DNA of 32,812 bases from Bacteroides sp. (GTDB lineage: Bacteria > Bacteroidota > Bacteroidia > Bacteroidales > Bacteroidaceae): the NCBI GenBank assembly GCA_030523205.1, contig JAUNJD010000008.1, positions 1 to 32,812 on the forward strand. Reading direction: 5' to 3'. Both the position numbers and the translations under genes were made by a program. The notes under the pieces are model-generated. The model made no database searches and was not told the DNA's origin. It saw only the letters and a program-made list of their open reading frames with translations. Below, one piece after another: positions 8,065 through 16,429 of the stretch (position 1 is the first letter of the stretch; the number at the start of each line of letters is the position of its first letter).

Positions 8065-10596
8065 ATGAGATTAGCGATAAAGGTATTTTTGTTCATTCAG
8101 TTATTGGCTCTGCCCCTGCGGGCTCAATATGTGGTGCAAGGCGTTGTGACCGACTCTTTGACGCAGGAGCCTATACCATATACTTCCGTCTATTTGAAAG
8201 GTACGAGCGAAGGAGGCATGACGGACAACAATGGCCGCTTTTCCTTCAAGACGTATCGCTCGGAAGGAAGAATAGTGGTATCGTCGGTGGGGTATAACGA
8301 GTACGAACAACTGATTCATCCGGCACGTGGTGTTTATCAGAAGGTGGAATTGTCGCCCGCTACGTATGCCCTGAACGAAGTGGTGATAAAGCCCAAGCGG
8401 GAGCGTTATAAGAAAAAAGACAATCCTGCCGTGGCGTTTGTGCGAAACATGATAGAGCATCGGGATGACTTCTCGCCCGATGAACGCGACTTCTGGCAAC
8501 GGGACCGCTACGAGAAGATGACTTTTGCCATCAACAACTTCGACAGCGTGAAGCAGCAGAAATGGCTGTACCGTAAGTTTAAGTTTCTGACCGACTATGT
8601 AGATACTTCGGCGGTGACGGGTAAACCTCTGTTGGCTATCTCCAATCGTGAACTGCTGGCTACGGACTATTATAGGAAGTCTCCTCACAGTGAGAAGCAA
8701 TGGGTGAAAGCCCGTCGGCAGGCCGGAGTAGATGAAATGTTGTCTCAGCAGGGCATGGAGCAGGCCATCAGTGTCACCATGACCGATGTCGATATCTATC
8801 AGAACAACATCACCTTGTTCACCAACAAGTTTGTCAGTCCGCTTTCCTCCTTGGGACCCTCGTTCTATAAATACTATCTGATGGATACGTTGACGGTGGC
8901 CGGAAAGCCTTGCGTCGATTTGACTTTCGTTCCCTTCAATTCAGAGTCGTTTGGCTTTACCGGACATTTGTATGTGATGCTCGACAGTACCTACTTTGTG
9001 CGCAAAGTAGTGATGAACTTCCCTCAGAAAATCAATCTGAACTTTGTGGATTACATGAAGATAGAGCAGACCTTCGACCGTGCAGAAGACGGTACGCGGC
9101 AGCTCGTCAACGAGGCTATCACGACAGAATTCAAGCTGGTAGATAATAGCGACGGTATATATGCCAAGCGCGATGTGTATTATCGCAACTATCAGTATGT
9201 GCCCGGTGATACAGCCCTGTTGGCATTTCGCAAACCGGAAAAAGTAATAGAAGGTGCCGAAGCCTCCTTGTACCCGGATGAGTATTGGGAGGCGAACCGT
9301 CATGTGGAGGTCAGTGAGAAGGAAACCTCCGTGGATAAGATGATGGCACAGTTGCGAACCTATCCGGTCTATTATTGGACAGAAAAAGTCCTGAAAGTGC
9401 TGTTTACCGGATACATACCTTTGCCGAAGGATAAACAGCCCCTGTTCTATTACGGTATGATGAATACCACCATCAGTGGAAATACCTTGGAAGGGGTACG
9501 TGTGCGTGCCGGTGGTATGACGACGGCTTGGCTCAACCCGCATTTGTTTGGCCGTGGATATGTGGCTTACGGTTTTCGCGACGAACGTTTTAAAGGACTG
9601 GCCGAACTGGAATATTCGTTTAACAAGAAGAAGGAGTATGCCAACGAGTTTCCTATTCATTCATTGAAGGCCAGCTATAAGTCGGATGTCAACCAATACG
9701 GCCAACATTACTTATATACTAGTCAGGACAATGTGTTCTTGGCTTTGAAGCGACAGAAGGATGACCGCATCGGCTATCAGCAGAAGGCAGAGCTGACCTA
9801 TACGAGCGAATTTCACTCCGGCTTCTCCTTTCAGTTGACTACCCGTTTGCGCAAGGATGAATCATCGCATCTGATACCGTTCACTGATGCGAATGGCACC
9901 TATATTCCCGACATCAAGACCAGCGAGGTAGAACTGAAGTTGCGCTATGCTCCCAATGAAAAGTTCTTCCAGACACAGTGGAATCGATTCCCGGTATCGC
10001 TGGATGCGCCTGTCTTTACGCTGACGCACACGGCAGCCGCCAAGGGAGTGCTGGGTGGTGACTATTCCTATCAATATACGGAGTTCGGATTTCAGAAACG
10101 CTTTTGGTTCTCGGCTTTCGGATATACGGATGTCATACTGAAGGCCGGAAAGGTGTGGGACAAAGTACCCTTTCCCTTGCTGATTATTCCCAATGCAAAC
10201 TTGTCATATACGATTCAACCCGAGTCTTTTTCCATGATGAATGCCATGGAGTTCATGAACGACGAGTATGCCTCATGGGATGTTACCTATTATCTGAATG
10301 GCTTTGTCTTTAACCGCATTCCCCTGTTCAAGAAGTTGAAGTGGCGCGAGGTGCTGTCGTGTCGGGGATTGTATGGAAACTTGAGCGACAAAAACAATCC
10401 GGCCCTTAGCGACGGATTGTTTACTTTCCCTGCCGGGAGCACCACAATGGGGCATACTCCATACGTGGAGGCCGGGGTGGGAATCGAAAATATCCTGAAG
10501 GTGCTCCGGGTGGATTATGTATGGCGTTTGACTTACCGAAATTCACCAAATATCGATAAATCAGGCCTTAGAATCAGTCTACACATGACATTTTAA
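8065..10596 (+). CDS. DUF5686 outer-membrane protein with carboxypeptidase-regulatory-like N-domain
   Basis: This is an 843-residue protein with a signal peptide cleaved after LPLRA (about residue 20). Residues 22-110 form a CarboxypepD_reg-like beta-sandwich (VVQGVVTDSLTQEPIPYTSVYLKGT, DNNGRFSF, VSSVGY) as seen ahead of TonB-dependent receptors. The remainder matches my memory of DUF5686 proteins: a long soluble part with DxDIY-type phrases, then a C-terminal region rich in alternating beta strands that ends in phenylalanine (HMTF), the usual terminal signal of outer-membrane barrels. Function is not established; it is not a TonB receptor because no plug domain is visible. It is monocistronic-looking, with 201 bases before and 101 after. 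It lies directly upstream of the inositol-lipid cluster, so a link to envelope lipids is possible but unproven. Confidence 0.8.
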   Translation: MRLAIKVFLFIQLLALPLRAQYVVQGVVTDSLTQEPIPYTSVYLKGTSEGGMTDNNGRFSFKTYRSEGRIVVSSVGYNEYEQLIHPARGVYQKVELSPATYALNEVVIKPKRERYKKKDNPAVAFVRNMIEHRDDFSPDERDFWQRDRYEKMTFAINNFDSVKQQKWLYRKFKFLTDYVDTSAVTGKPLLAISNRELLATDYYRKSPHSEKQWVKARRQAGVDEMLSQQGMEQAISVTMTDVDIYQNNITLFTNKFVSPLSSLGPSFYKYYLMDTLTVAGKPCVDLTFVPFNSESFGFTGHLYVMLDSTYFVRKVVMNFPQKINLNFVDYMKIEQTFDRAEDGTRQLVNEAITTEFKLVDNSDGIYAKRDVYYRNYQYVPGDTALLAFRKPEKVIEGAEASLYPDEYWEANRHVEVSEKETSVDKMMAQLRTYPVYYWTEKVLKVLFTGYIPLPKDKQPLFYYGMMNTTISGNTLEGVRVRAGGMTTAWLNPHLFGRGYVAYGFRDERFKGLAELEYSFNKKKEYANEFPIHSLKASYKSDVNQYGQHYLYTSQDNVFLALKRQKDDRIGYQQKAELTYTSEFHSGFSFQLTTRLRKDESSHLIPFTDANGTYIPDIKTSEVELKLRYAPNEKFFQTQWNRFPVSLDAPVFTLTHTAAAKGVLGGDYSYQYTEFGFQKRFWFSAFGYTDVILKAGKVWDKVPFPLLIIPNANLSYTIQPESFSMMNAMEFMNDEYASWDVTYYLNGFVFNRIPLFKKLKWREVLSCRGLYGNLSDKNNPALSDGLFTFPAGSTTMGHTPYVEAGVGIENILKVLRVDYVWRLTYRNSPNIDKSGLRISLHMTF

Positions 10597-10697
10597 CTTA
10601 AATCTTACTAATAGAACAGTAAATCGGACAAAAAAACGAGCTCCCTTTGGGTAAAATCCCCTAAATTTGAGCAATTTTTTAAACTCTAAATAATACA

Positions 10698-11993
10698 ATG
10701 GCAATGAAAGAAAACATTAAGCCGGCGACCGGACGCCTTGGCGTATTGGTAGTTGGTGTAGGTGGTGCGGTTGCAACCACCATGATTACGGGTGTATTGG
10801 CTGCTCGCAAGGGCTTGGCAAAAGCAATAGGCTCGATTACTCAAATGGCTACGATGCGTGTGCAGAGTGGCGAAGAAAAACTCATAAAGGATATCGTTCC
10901 CTTGGCTGACCTGAACGACATCGTGTTTGGTGGCTGGGACATCTTTCCCGACAATGCATACGATGCTGCTATGTATGCTGAAGTCTTGAAAGAAAAAGAC
11001 TTGAATCTTGTGAAGGACGAACTGCAGGCCATCAAGCCTATGCCGGCTGCCTTTGACCATAACTTTGCCAAGCGTCTGAATGGTACGCACATCAAGAATG
11101 CTGCTACCCGTTGGGATATGGTGGAACAGCTTCGTGCAGACATCCGCGAATTTAAGGCTGCCAACAATTGCGACCGTATTGCTGTGCTGTGGGCAGCCAG
11201 TACGGAAATCTTCGTTCCGCTGTCGGACGAGCACCAATCTTTGGAATCTTTGGAAAAGGCCATGAAGGAGAACAATACGGAAGTGATTTCTCCGAGTATG
11301 TGCTATGCTTATGCAGCAGTGGCCGAAGGTGCTCCTTTCATCATGGGTGCTCCTAACCTCTGCGTTGATATACCTGCCATGTGGGAATTTTCGAAGAAGC
11401 AGAATGTGCCCATCTCCGGTAAGGACTTCAAGAGCGGTCAGACATTGATGAAGACGGTGCTGGCTCCGATGTTCAAGACTCGTATGTTGGGTGTAAGCGG
11501 TTGGTTCTCTACCAACATCTTGGGTAACCGTGACGGCGAAGTGCTGGATCAGCCCGAGAACTTCAAGACGAAGGAAGTCAGCAAGCTGTCTGTTATCGAC
11601 AACATCTTCGAACCCGAGAAATTCCCCGACTTGTATGGCGATGTATATCATAAGGTTCGTATCAACTATTATCCTCCCCGCAAGGATAACAAAGAGGCAT
11701 GGGACAACATCGACATTTTCGGTTGGATGGGCTATCCGATGGAAATCAAGGTTAATTTCCTGTGTCGCGATTCTATTTTGGCTGCACCTATTGCCCTCGA
11801 CCTGGTATTGTTCAGCGACTTGGCTGCCCGTGCAGGTATGTGTGGCATACAGACTTGGCTGTCCTTCTTCTGCAAGAGCCCGATGCACGATTTCGAGCAT
11901 CAGCCCGTACACGACCTGTTCCAGCAATGGCGCATGGTGAAGCAGACGATCCGCGAAATGATAGGTGAAACTGCACCGAGTTATTTGGATTAA
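10698..11993 (+). CDS. ino1: myo-inositol-1-phosphate (3-phosphate) synthase
   Basis: This is a 431-residue protein. It would convert glucose 6-phosphate to myo-inositol phosphate through an NAD-dependent oxidation, aldol cyclisation and reduction in the cytosol. The N-terminal Rossmann motif is GVLVVGVGGAVATTM (about 14-28). Conserved family phrases are LGNRDGEVL, SKLSVIDNI, HKVRINYYPPRKDNKEAWDNID and FGWMGYPMEIKVNFLCRDS, the last two in the catalytic and tetramerisation region. Established knowledge: in gut Bacteroidetes this enzyme supplies inositol for phosphatidylinositol and inositol sphingolipids, encoded in a cluster like this one (BT_1522-1526 in B. thetaiotaomicron). A TAAATTTG -7-like element lies at 10662-10669 without a good -33. 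A strong hairpin follows the stop at 12003, so it may be transcribed mostly on its own. A second ATG at 10704 is an alternative start. Confidence 0.94.
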   Translation: MAMKENIKPATGRLGVLVVGVGGAVATTMITGVLAARKGLAKAIGSITQMATMRVQSGEEKLIKDIVPLADLNDIVFGGWDIFPDNAYDAAMYAEVLKEKDLNLVKDELQAIKPMPAAFDHNFAKRLNGTHIKNAATRWDMVEQLRADIREFKAANNCDRIAVLWAASTEIFVPLSDEHQSLESLEKAMKENNTEVISPSMCYAYAAVAEGAPFIMGAPNLCVDIPAMWEFSKKQNVPISGKDFKSGQTLMKTVLAPMFKTRMLGVSGWFSTNILGNRDGEVLDQPENFKTKEVSKLSVIDNIFEPEKFPDLYGDVYHKVRINYYPPRKDNKEAWDNIDIFGWMGYPMEIKVNFLCRDSILAAPIALDLVLFSDLAARAGMCGIQTWLSFFCKSPMHDFEHQPVHDLFQQWRMVKQTIREMIGETAPSYLD

Positions 11994-12002
11994 TAAACAA
12001 TA

Positions 12003-12067
12003 GATAAGATGGTAGAATGGGTAGGGTAGCTGTGTCTGCCCACATGCTGCCATCTTATCGTTTTTTT
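12003..12067 (+). terminator. Long hairpin terminator after inositol phosphate synthase
   Basis: GATAAGATGGTAG at 12003-12015 pairs with CTGCCATCTTATC at 12047-12059 with one G-U-type exception, and the stem continues inward through ATGGGTAG and CTGCCCA. Seven T follow at 12061-12067. This is a strong Rho-independent terminator between the first gene and the other four genes of the pathway. Confidence 0.88.
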
Positions 12068-12148
12068 GTGCTCTAACGTTCTCTTGGCTGTTGTGTGTAA
12101 GCATAAATTGTTGGTTTAGAGAACATATTTCTTTTTTTTTGAATACTT

Positions 12149-12622
12149 ATGAAGAAACCATCTCTTCTTCCTGTTATTATCGGTACGGGCTTTGGCACCG
12201 GCTTTTCTCCTTTTGCTCCCGGAACAGCAGGAGCCTTGCTGGCTACGCTGATTTGGATAGGACTGTCCTGTTTCTTTTCAGGCCTTTCGTTGATAGGGCT
12301 GACGGTGGCACTGATTGTCATATTTACGTTTGCGGGTATATGGGCCGCTAATCGTTTGGAGGAATTTTGGGGCGAAGACCCTTCGCGGGTAGTGGTGGAT
12401 GAGATGGTAGGCGTATGGATTACCTTGCTTGCGGCATCGGCCGGTGAAGTGTGGTACATCGTGGGAGCGTTTGCTCTGTTCCGCCTGTTCGATATATTCA
12501 AGCCATTGGGCATTCGCAAAGCCGAAAGCTTGCCCGGTGGAGTGGGAGTGATGATGGATGATATTTTGTCCGGCATTTATGGCTTTATTGTTTTAATTGC
12601 AGTAAGATGGGTACTCGGTTGA
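12149..12622 (+). CDS. pgpA: PgpA-like lipid phosphatase, probable phosphatidylinositol-phosphate phosphatase
   Basis: This is a 157-residue membrane protein of the phosphatidylglycerophosphatase A family. Signature phrases are SPFAPGTAGAL (about 20-30), DPSRVVVDEMVGVWI (about 77-91), FRLFDIFKPLGIRKAE and LPGGVGVMMDDILSGI near the C-terminus. The acidic residues in DEMVG and MDDI are the likely metal-binding active site. About four hydrophobic segments place it in the inner membrane. The family usually dephosphorylates phosphatidylglycerol phosphate. In the Bacteroides inositol cluster the equivalent gene is thought to remove the phosphate from phosphatidylinositol phosphate, and the neighbours here support that reading. 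The next gene overlaps its end by 16 bases, so the two are translationally linked. Confidence 0.88.
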   Translation: MKKPSLLPVIIGTGFGTGFSPFAPGTAGALLATLIWIGLSCFFSGLSLIGLTVALIVIFTFAGIWAANRLEEFWGEDPSRVVVDEMVGVWITLLAASAGEVWYIVGAFALFRLFDIFKPLGIRKAESLPGGVGVMMDDILSGIYGFIVLIAVRWVLG

Positions 12623-13125
12623 CAGGCAAAGGCAATGGGGCAAAGCGGCATAGTCACTCTATTTGGGTCTTTTGCAAGGCTCAACTGTCGGCGCAGTTTG
12701 CAAGCGTTGTCGATTTCTTGGTAACCATCCTTTTAGCAAAAGCTTTCGGCATCTTCTACCTTTATGCGACTTTCACAGGTTCCGTGGTCGGTGGTATGGT
12801 GAATTGTGCCATCAATTACGGTTGGGTATTTCATGCGAAGAACGTGAAGAAGAAGTACGTAGCCATCAAGTATCTACTCGTTTGGGGAGGAAGCCTCCTT
12901 TTCAATACATGGGGAACATTTGCCTTGACCGAGTGGATTACCGACATGACTTGGATTAACAAATTGCCGGGATTCTACGTTACCAATGTCTTCCTTCTTT
13001 GCAAGATTGTCGTTGCCGTGCTGGTAGCATTTATCTGGAACTATCAGATGCAGCGGCTTTTCGTATATCGCAATCATAACTTCAGACTCTTTCTGAAACA
13101 TCATAACAGAAAATTAATCAAATAA
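12607..13125 (+). CDS. GtrA-like four-helix membrane protein of the inositol-lipid cluster
   Basis: This is a 172-residue protein with about four membrane helices (roughly 30-50, 55-75, 93-113 and 132-152) and basic ends, matching the GtrA/DPMS-type small membrane proteins. The conserved-looking phrase [18 protein letters not shown] early on and a final [11 protein letters not shown] resemble that family (GtrA proteins often end W-N-F-x-x-x-R-x-x-V-F). Family role: moving polyprenyl-linked sugars across the membrane or assisting glycosyltransferases; the substrate here is unknown. The start overlaps pgpA by 16 bases and the stop is five bases before the phosphatidyltransferase, so it is embedded in the pathway operon. 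Flipping an inositol lipid or attaching a sugar to it are both plausible inferences. Later in-frame starts cannot be excluded because the first 20 residues are polar. Confidence 0.75.
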   Translation: MGTRLTGKGNGAKRHSHSIWVFCKAQLSAQFASVVDFLVTILLAKAFGIFYLYATFTGSVVGGMVNCAINYGWVFHAKNVKKKYVAIKYLLVWGGSLLFNTWGTFALTEWITDMTWINKLPGFYVTNVFLLCKIVVAVLVAFIWNYQMQRLFVYRNHNFRLFLKHHNRKLIK

Positions 13126-13130
13126 TAGAT

Positions 13131-13781
13131 ATGAATTATAGAGATTATTTGCAGCAGCTGATTTACAAGATTATTAATCCTGTTGTACGTGGTATGATTA
13201 AAGTGGGTATCACGCCCAATTTTATTACAACGACCGGACTGGTGCTGAATGTGGTGGCGGCAGTCCTATTTATTTATGCGGGTATCTATAAAAGCGGACA
13301 GTTGTCATACGTGGGCTGGGGAGGCGGCATCGTGCTCTTTGCCGGCTTGTTCGACATGATGGACGGACGTGTGGCACGTGTAGGCAAGATGAGTTCTACG
13401 TTCGGTGCGCTCTACGATTCGGTGCTCGACCGTTACAGTGAATTGGTTACGTTGTTCGGAATCCTCTATTACCTATTGTTGCAGGGCTATCTGTGGGGCT
13501 CTATCATTACGTTCGTGGCGTTGATAGGTTCGCTCATGGTGAGCTACGTGCGGGCACGTGCCGAAGGCCTGGGGCTGGAATGCAAGGTCGGACTTATGCA
13601 ACGTCCGGAGCGCGTGGTGCTGACGGCCTTGGGTGCCATCTTCTGCGGGGTGTTCAAAAGTTGCACCTCGTTCGACCCCATGCTGATTCTGATTGTTCCT
13701 TTGGCCGTGATTGCCGTCTTGGCCAACTATACGGCTTTTGTGCGTCTGGCACATTGCTATAAACTCTTGAAGAATAAATGA
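13131..13781 (+). CDS. CDP-alcohol phosphatidyltransferase, probable phosphatidylinositol-phosphate synthase
   Basis: This is a 216-residue integral membrane enzyme. It would join CDP-diacylglycerol to inositol phosphate, releasing CMP. The complete family motif is visible: Asp75, Asp78-Gly79, Ala82-Arg83, Gly92, Asp96 and Asp100, in the order D-x2-DG-x2-AR-x8-G-x3-D-x3-D. The first two to three aspartates bind the metal and the last is the proposed base. Around six hydrophobic helices surround it. Substrate choice is inferred from the neighbours: the inositol phosphate synthase upstream and the PgpA-like phosphatase two genes earlier predict phosphatidylinositol phosphate as product, as in Bacteroides and mycobacteria. 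Its TGA overlaps the next gene's ATG (ATGATG at 13778), so the two are coupled. Confidence 0.9.
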   Translation: MNYRDYLQQLIYKIINPVVRGMIKVGITPNFITTTGLVLNVVAAVLFIYAGIYKSGQLSYVGWGGGIVLFAGLFDMMDGRVARVGKMSSTFGALYDSVLDRYSELVTLFGILYYLLLQGYLWGSIITFVALIGSLMVSYVRARAEGLGLECKVGLMQRPERVVLTALGAIFCGVFKSCTSFDPMLILIVPLAVIAVLANYTAFVRLAHCYKLLKNK

Positions 13782-14725
13782 TGAACAAACCATTGTTTCC
13801 TTCCGCCAAGGAGAGCGGACTGGTGCTGGTGCTCATAGCCCTGTTCCTTGTGCTGACAGGACTGTGCATCGGGCTCCGTCCGGAACATTTTCTGATGGGC
13901 GGATTGTTTCTCGTGTTGTTTTTTGCCGGACAGGCTACCCGTAAGTTGGCTGTGGCACTGCTGCCCTTCATGTTGTTTGGCATTTCGTACGACTGGATGC
14001 GCGTGTTTCCCAACTATGAGGTCAATCCTATCGATGTGAAAGGACTGTATGAGGCCGAGAAATCGCTCTTCGGACTGACGGTTGATGGTGTTCGGCTGAT
14101 ACCTTGCGAGTATTTTGCTCTGCATCATTGCACCGTGGCCGACTTTATGGCTGGTGTGTTCTATCTCTGCTGGGTGCCTGTGCCGATAGCTTTCGGCATC
14201 TGGCTGTATCTGAGAGGGCATCGTCAGGTGTATCTGCGTTTTGCCATGGTGTTCTTGTTTGTCAATCTCATCGGTTTTGCCGGATATTACATCCATCCGG
14301 CTGCTCCTCCCTGGTATGCCATGAACTATGGTTTTGAACCTGTGCTCAATACGCCGGGCAATGTGGCAGGACTGGGGCGTTTCGACGAGCTAATGGGGTG
14401 GTCCGTCTTCCATGGCATCTATGGACGCAATGCCAATGTGTTTGCCGCAGTGCCTTCACTTCATGCAGCCTATATGGTCGTTGCACTGGCCTACGCCATC
14501 ATCGACCGCAGCCGGAAATGGCTGATAGCTGTGTTTGCCTTTATCATGGTAGGCATCTGGTGGACGGCAGTCTATTCGGGACATCACTATCTGATAGACG
14601 TTTCGCTGGGCATTCTCTGTGCGTTGCTTGGCATTGGCATTTTCGAGAAAGGATTGATGAAGTGGGGGGCATTCCACCGTTTCTTCGACCGATACAGTCG
14701 GTATATTGATAAGGAGAATTCTTAA
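13778..14725 (+). CDS. AUR1/PAP2-like inositol phosphorylceramide synthase
   Basis: This is a 315-residue membrane protein with about six helices. The PAP2/AUR1 catalytic motifs are present: HPAAPPW (about 172-178), AVPSLHAAY with His229, and YSGHHYLID with His270 and Asp274, the expected His/His-Asp catalytic set facing the periplasm. Family knowledge: AUR1-type enzymes move the inositol phosphate head group from phosphatidylinositol to ceramide. Bacteroides make sphingolipids, and the matching gene in B. thetaiotaomicron (BT_1522) is reported to be needed for inositol phosphorylceramide. The alternative is a general PAP2 phosphatase, but the neighbours argue for the synthase. ATGATG at 13778 offers two starts three bases apart. 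It is the last gene of the inositol group. Confidence 0.87.
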   Translation: MMNKPLFPSAKESGLVLVLIALFLVLTGLCIGLRPEHFLMGGLFLVLFFAGQATRKLAVALLPFMLFGISYDWMRVFPNYEVNPIDVKGLYEAEKSLFGLTVDGVRLIPCEYFALHHCTVADFMAGVFYLCWVPVPIAFGIWLYLRGHRQVYLRFAMVFLFVNLIGFAGYYIHPAAPPWYAMNYGFEPVLNTPGNVAGLGRFDELMGWSVFHGIYGRNANVFAAVPSLHAAYMVVALAYAIIDRSRKWLIAVFAFIMVGIWWTAVYSGHHYLIDVSLGILCALLGIGIFEKGLMKWGAFHRFFDRYSRYIDKENS

Positions 14726-14832
14726 GCCAATAAGGAGTTGAAAGGAGGACTTATCAATTTAATTTTTGGATTTTTAAATCAGTTATTCATTGCCATTATC
14801 CATTATTCATGGCCTATTAATTATATGCAGAT

Positions 14833-16005
14833 ATGAACAATTTTGTTTTTTATAGCCCTACTGAATTCGTATTCGGCAAGGCTACGGAGATGCAAGTCGG
14901 TGCATTGGCTCGCAAGCATGGTGCACAGAAGGTGATGATTGTCTATGGCGGCGGCTCTGTGGTTAGGAGCGGACTGCTAGACCGAGTGAAGCAATCGTTG
15001 CAGGAGGCCGGAGTGGGCTTCTGCGAGATGGGCGGCGTGCAGCCCAACCCCGTCGATACGAAGGTATATGAAGGCATCGACTTCTGCCGCACCCAGCAAG
15101 CCGACATGATGCTGGCCGTAGGTGGTGGCTCCGTCATCGACACAGCTAAGGCCATTGCTGCCGGCGTGGTTTACGACGGCGATTTCTGGGATTTCTATAT
15201 TGGCAAGGCCAAGGTGACGAAGGCACTGAAAGTAGGCGTGGTGCTCACCATTCCTGCCGCCGGAAGTGAAGGCTCGGGCAATACCGTCATTACGAAGGTC
15301 GATACGCTTCAGAAGCTGAGTCTGCGTGTGCCCGAAGTGCTCCGTCCTGTTTTTGCCGTGATGAATCCGGAGTTGACCTATACGTTGCCTCCCTTCCAAA
15401 CGGCTTGTGGCATTGCCGACATGATGGTTCACATCATGGAGCGTTATTTTACCAATACTGAGGATGTTGAAATAGCCGACCGTGTATGCGAGGGCACGTT
15501 GACTGCCATCATCAAAGAAGCCTACCGAGTGAAGCAAGACCCGAACAACTATGGTGCACGGGCCAACATTATGTGGTGTGGCACCATTGCCCACAACGGC
15601 ACCTGCGGCGTAGGTTGCGAGGAGGACTGGGCTTCCCACTTCTTGGAGCACGAGGTCAGTGCCATCTACAACGTGACTCATGGTGCCGGCCTGACCGTTA
15701 TCACCCCTGCATGGATGACCTTCATGGCCTCCCACAATCCCCGCAAGATAGCTCAGTTTGCCAACCGTGTCTTCGGTGTTCCCGAGACGGAAGACCTAGA
15801 AGAAATGGCCTTGACCGGCATTTCTCGCCTGAAGCACTTCTTCCGCTACATGGGTTTGCCCGTCACCTTCAAGGAACTGGGTATAGAGAATCCCGACATC
15901 GACCGCTTGGTGGATAGCCTGCACCGCAATAAGGGAGAACTGGTCGGCAACTACGTGAAGCTGACACGCGAATATAGCAAGGAGATTTATCAGTTGGCGC
16001 TGTAA
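14833..16005 (+). CDS. Iron-containing alcohol dehydrogenase, YqhD/BDH type
   Basis: This 390-residue cytosolic enzyme interconverts aldehydes and alcohols, most likely with NADPH. The coenzyme loop is VGGGSVIDTAKAIAAG (about 96-111). The metal ligands are visible as Asp196, His200, His269 and His283, with the same spacing (4, 69, 14) I recall for E. coli YqhD (194, 198, 267, 281). EEDWASHFLEHEVSAIYNVTHGAGL is the family signature around the last ligands. A probable role is detoxifying reactive aldehydes or disposing of reductant. It has 107 bases upstream containing the CATTATCCATTATTC type motif, and its own terminator at 16021, so it looks like a separate unit between the lipid and pectin loci. 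Confidence 0.93.
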   Translation: MNNFVFYSPTEFVFGKATEMQVGALARKHGAQKVMIVYGGGSVVRSGLLDRVKQSLQEAGVGFCEMGGVQPNPVDTKVYEGIDFCRTQQADMMLAVGGGSVIDTAKAIAAGVVYDGDFWDFYIGKAKVTKALKVGVVLTIPAAGSEGSGNTVITKVDTLQKLSLRVPEVLRPVFAVMNPELTYTLPPFQTACGIADMMVHIMERYFTNTEDVEIADRVCEGTLTAIIKEAYRVKQDPNNYGARANIMWCGTIAHNGTCGVGCEEDWASHFLEHEVSAIYNVTHGAGLTVITPAWMTFMASHNPRKIAQFANRVFGVPETEDLEEMALTGISRLKHFFRYMGLPVTFKELGIENPDIDRLVDSLHRNKGELVGNYVKLTREYSKEIYQLAL

Positions 16006-16020
16006 TTTCCTCTGCTTGAC

Positions 16021-16077
16021 AGCCTCTCCGGTTTCTGACAGCCGCCATGGTCGTTGGAAGTCGGAGAGGCTTTTGTT
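16021..16077 (+). terminator. Rho-independent terminator of the alcohol dehydrogenase gene
   Basis: AGCCTCTCCG at 16021-16030 is perfectly complementary to CGGAGAGGCT at 16062-16071, with a 31-base loop and the T-rich tail TTTTGTTT. It lies 16 bases after the stop codon. Confidence 0.88.
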
Positions 16078-16232
16078 TCTCTCATTTCGCCTATCTGACA
16101 TCACTTCCATGGGAGCAACAGACCTTTCCGTCCCATTTGTATTCGGCTTGTGGAACGACTACTTTAGTGTCGCTTTTTTCATTGTGTGCTTTCTGCAATC
16201 TCTATAATCTTTTTCAAATGTTGACAGGCAGA

Positions 16233-16264
16233 ATTGGTGGCATACTTTTTTTTATATACCTTTG
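16233..16264 (+). promoter_or_regulatory. Bacteroides-type promoter of the GH143-GH142 gene
   Basis: TACCTTTG at 16257-16264 is a perfect -7 element. ATTG at 16233-16236, 20 bases upstream, is one base off TTTG. Transcription would start near 16270 and leave an unusually long leader of about 160 bases before ATG 16430. Confidence 0.6.
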
Positions 16265-16429
16265 AGTACGAAATGAAAAGCTGCCTGTCTTGCTTGTACG
16301 GTGGATGTCGGAAGGCATGGGCGTGGAACGATATTGGGAGCATCGGTAACCGGGGTCGGGTAAGAGGCGGCAGAAAGACGATGGGCTGATGCTCACGTGA
16401 AACGATAGTATGATAAAGACCGTATATTT

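Larger units (their letters stand above)
16006..16429. other. Intergenic region with terminator, promoter and long leader
   Basis: After the terminator at 16021-16077 there is about 150 bases with nothing I recognise, then the promoter at 16233-16264. The roughly 160-base leader from there to 16430 contains a 38-codon frame from ATG 16273 that ends in a run of Gly and Arg; I do not regard it as a gene. No riboswitch fold was obvious by eye. Confidence 0.6.

Noticed and set aside
8065..10596. DUF5686 protein as a SusC/TonB-dependent receptor because of its N-terminal domain
   Set aside because: No plug domain or TonB box is visible and the length and barrel region do not fit SusC proteins.
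16273..16389. 38-codon frame in the leader of the GH143-GH142 gene as a leader peptide
   Set aside because: It has no conserved-looking features, ends in Gly/Arg-rich sequence, and has no regulatory codon run.
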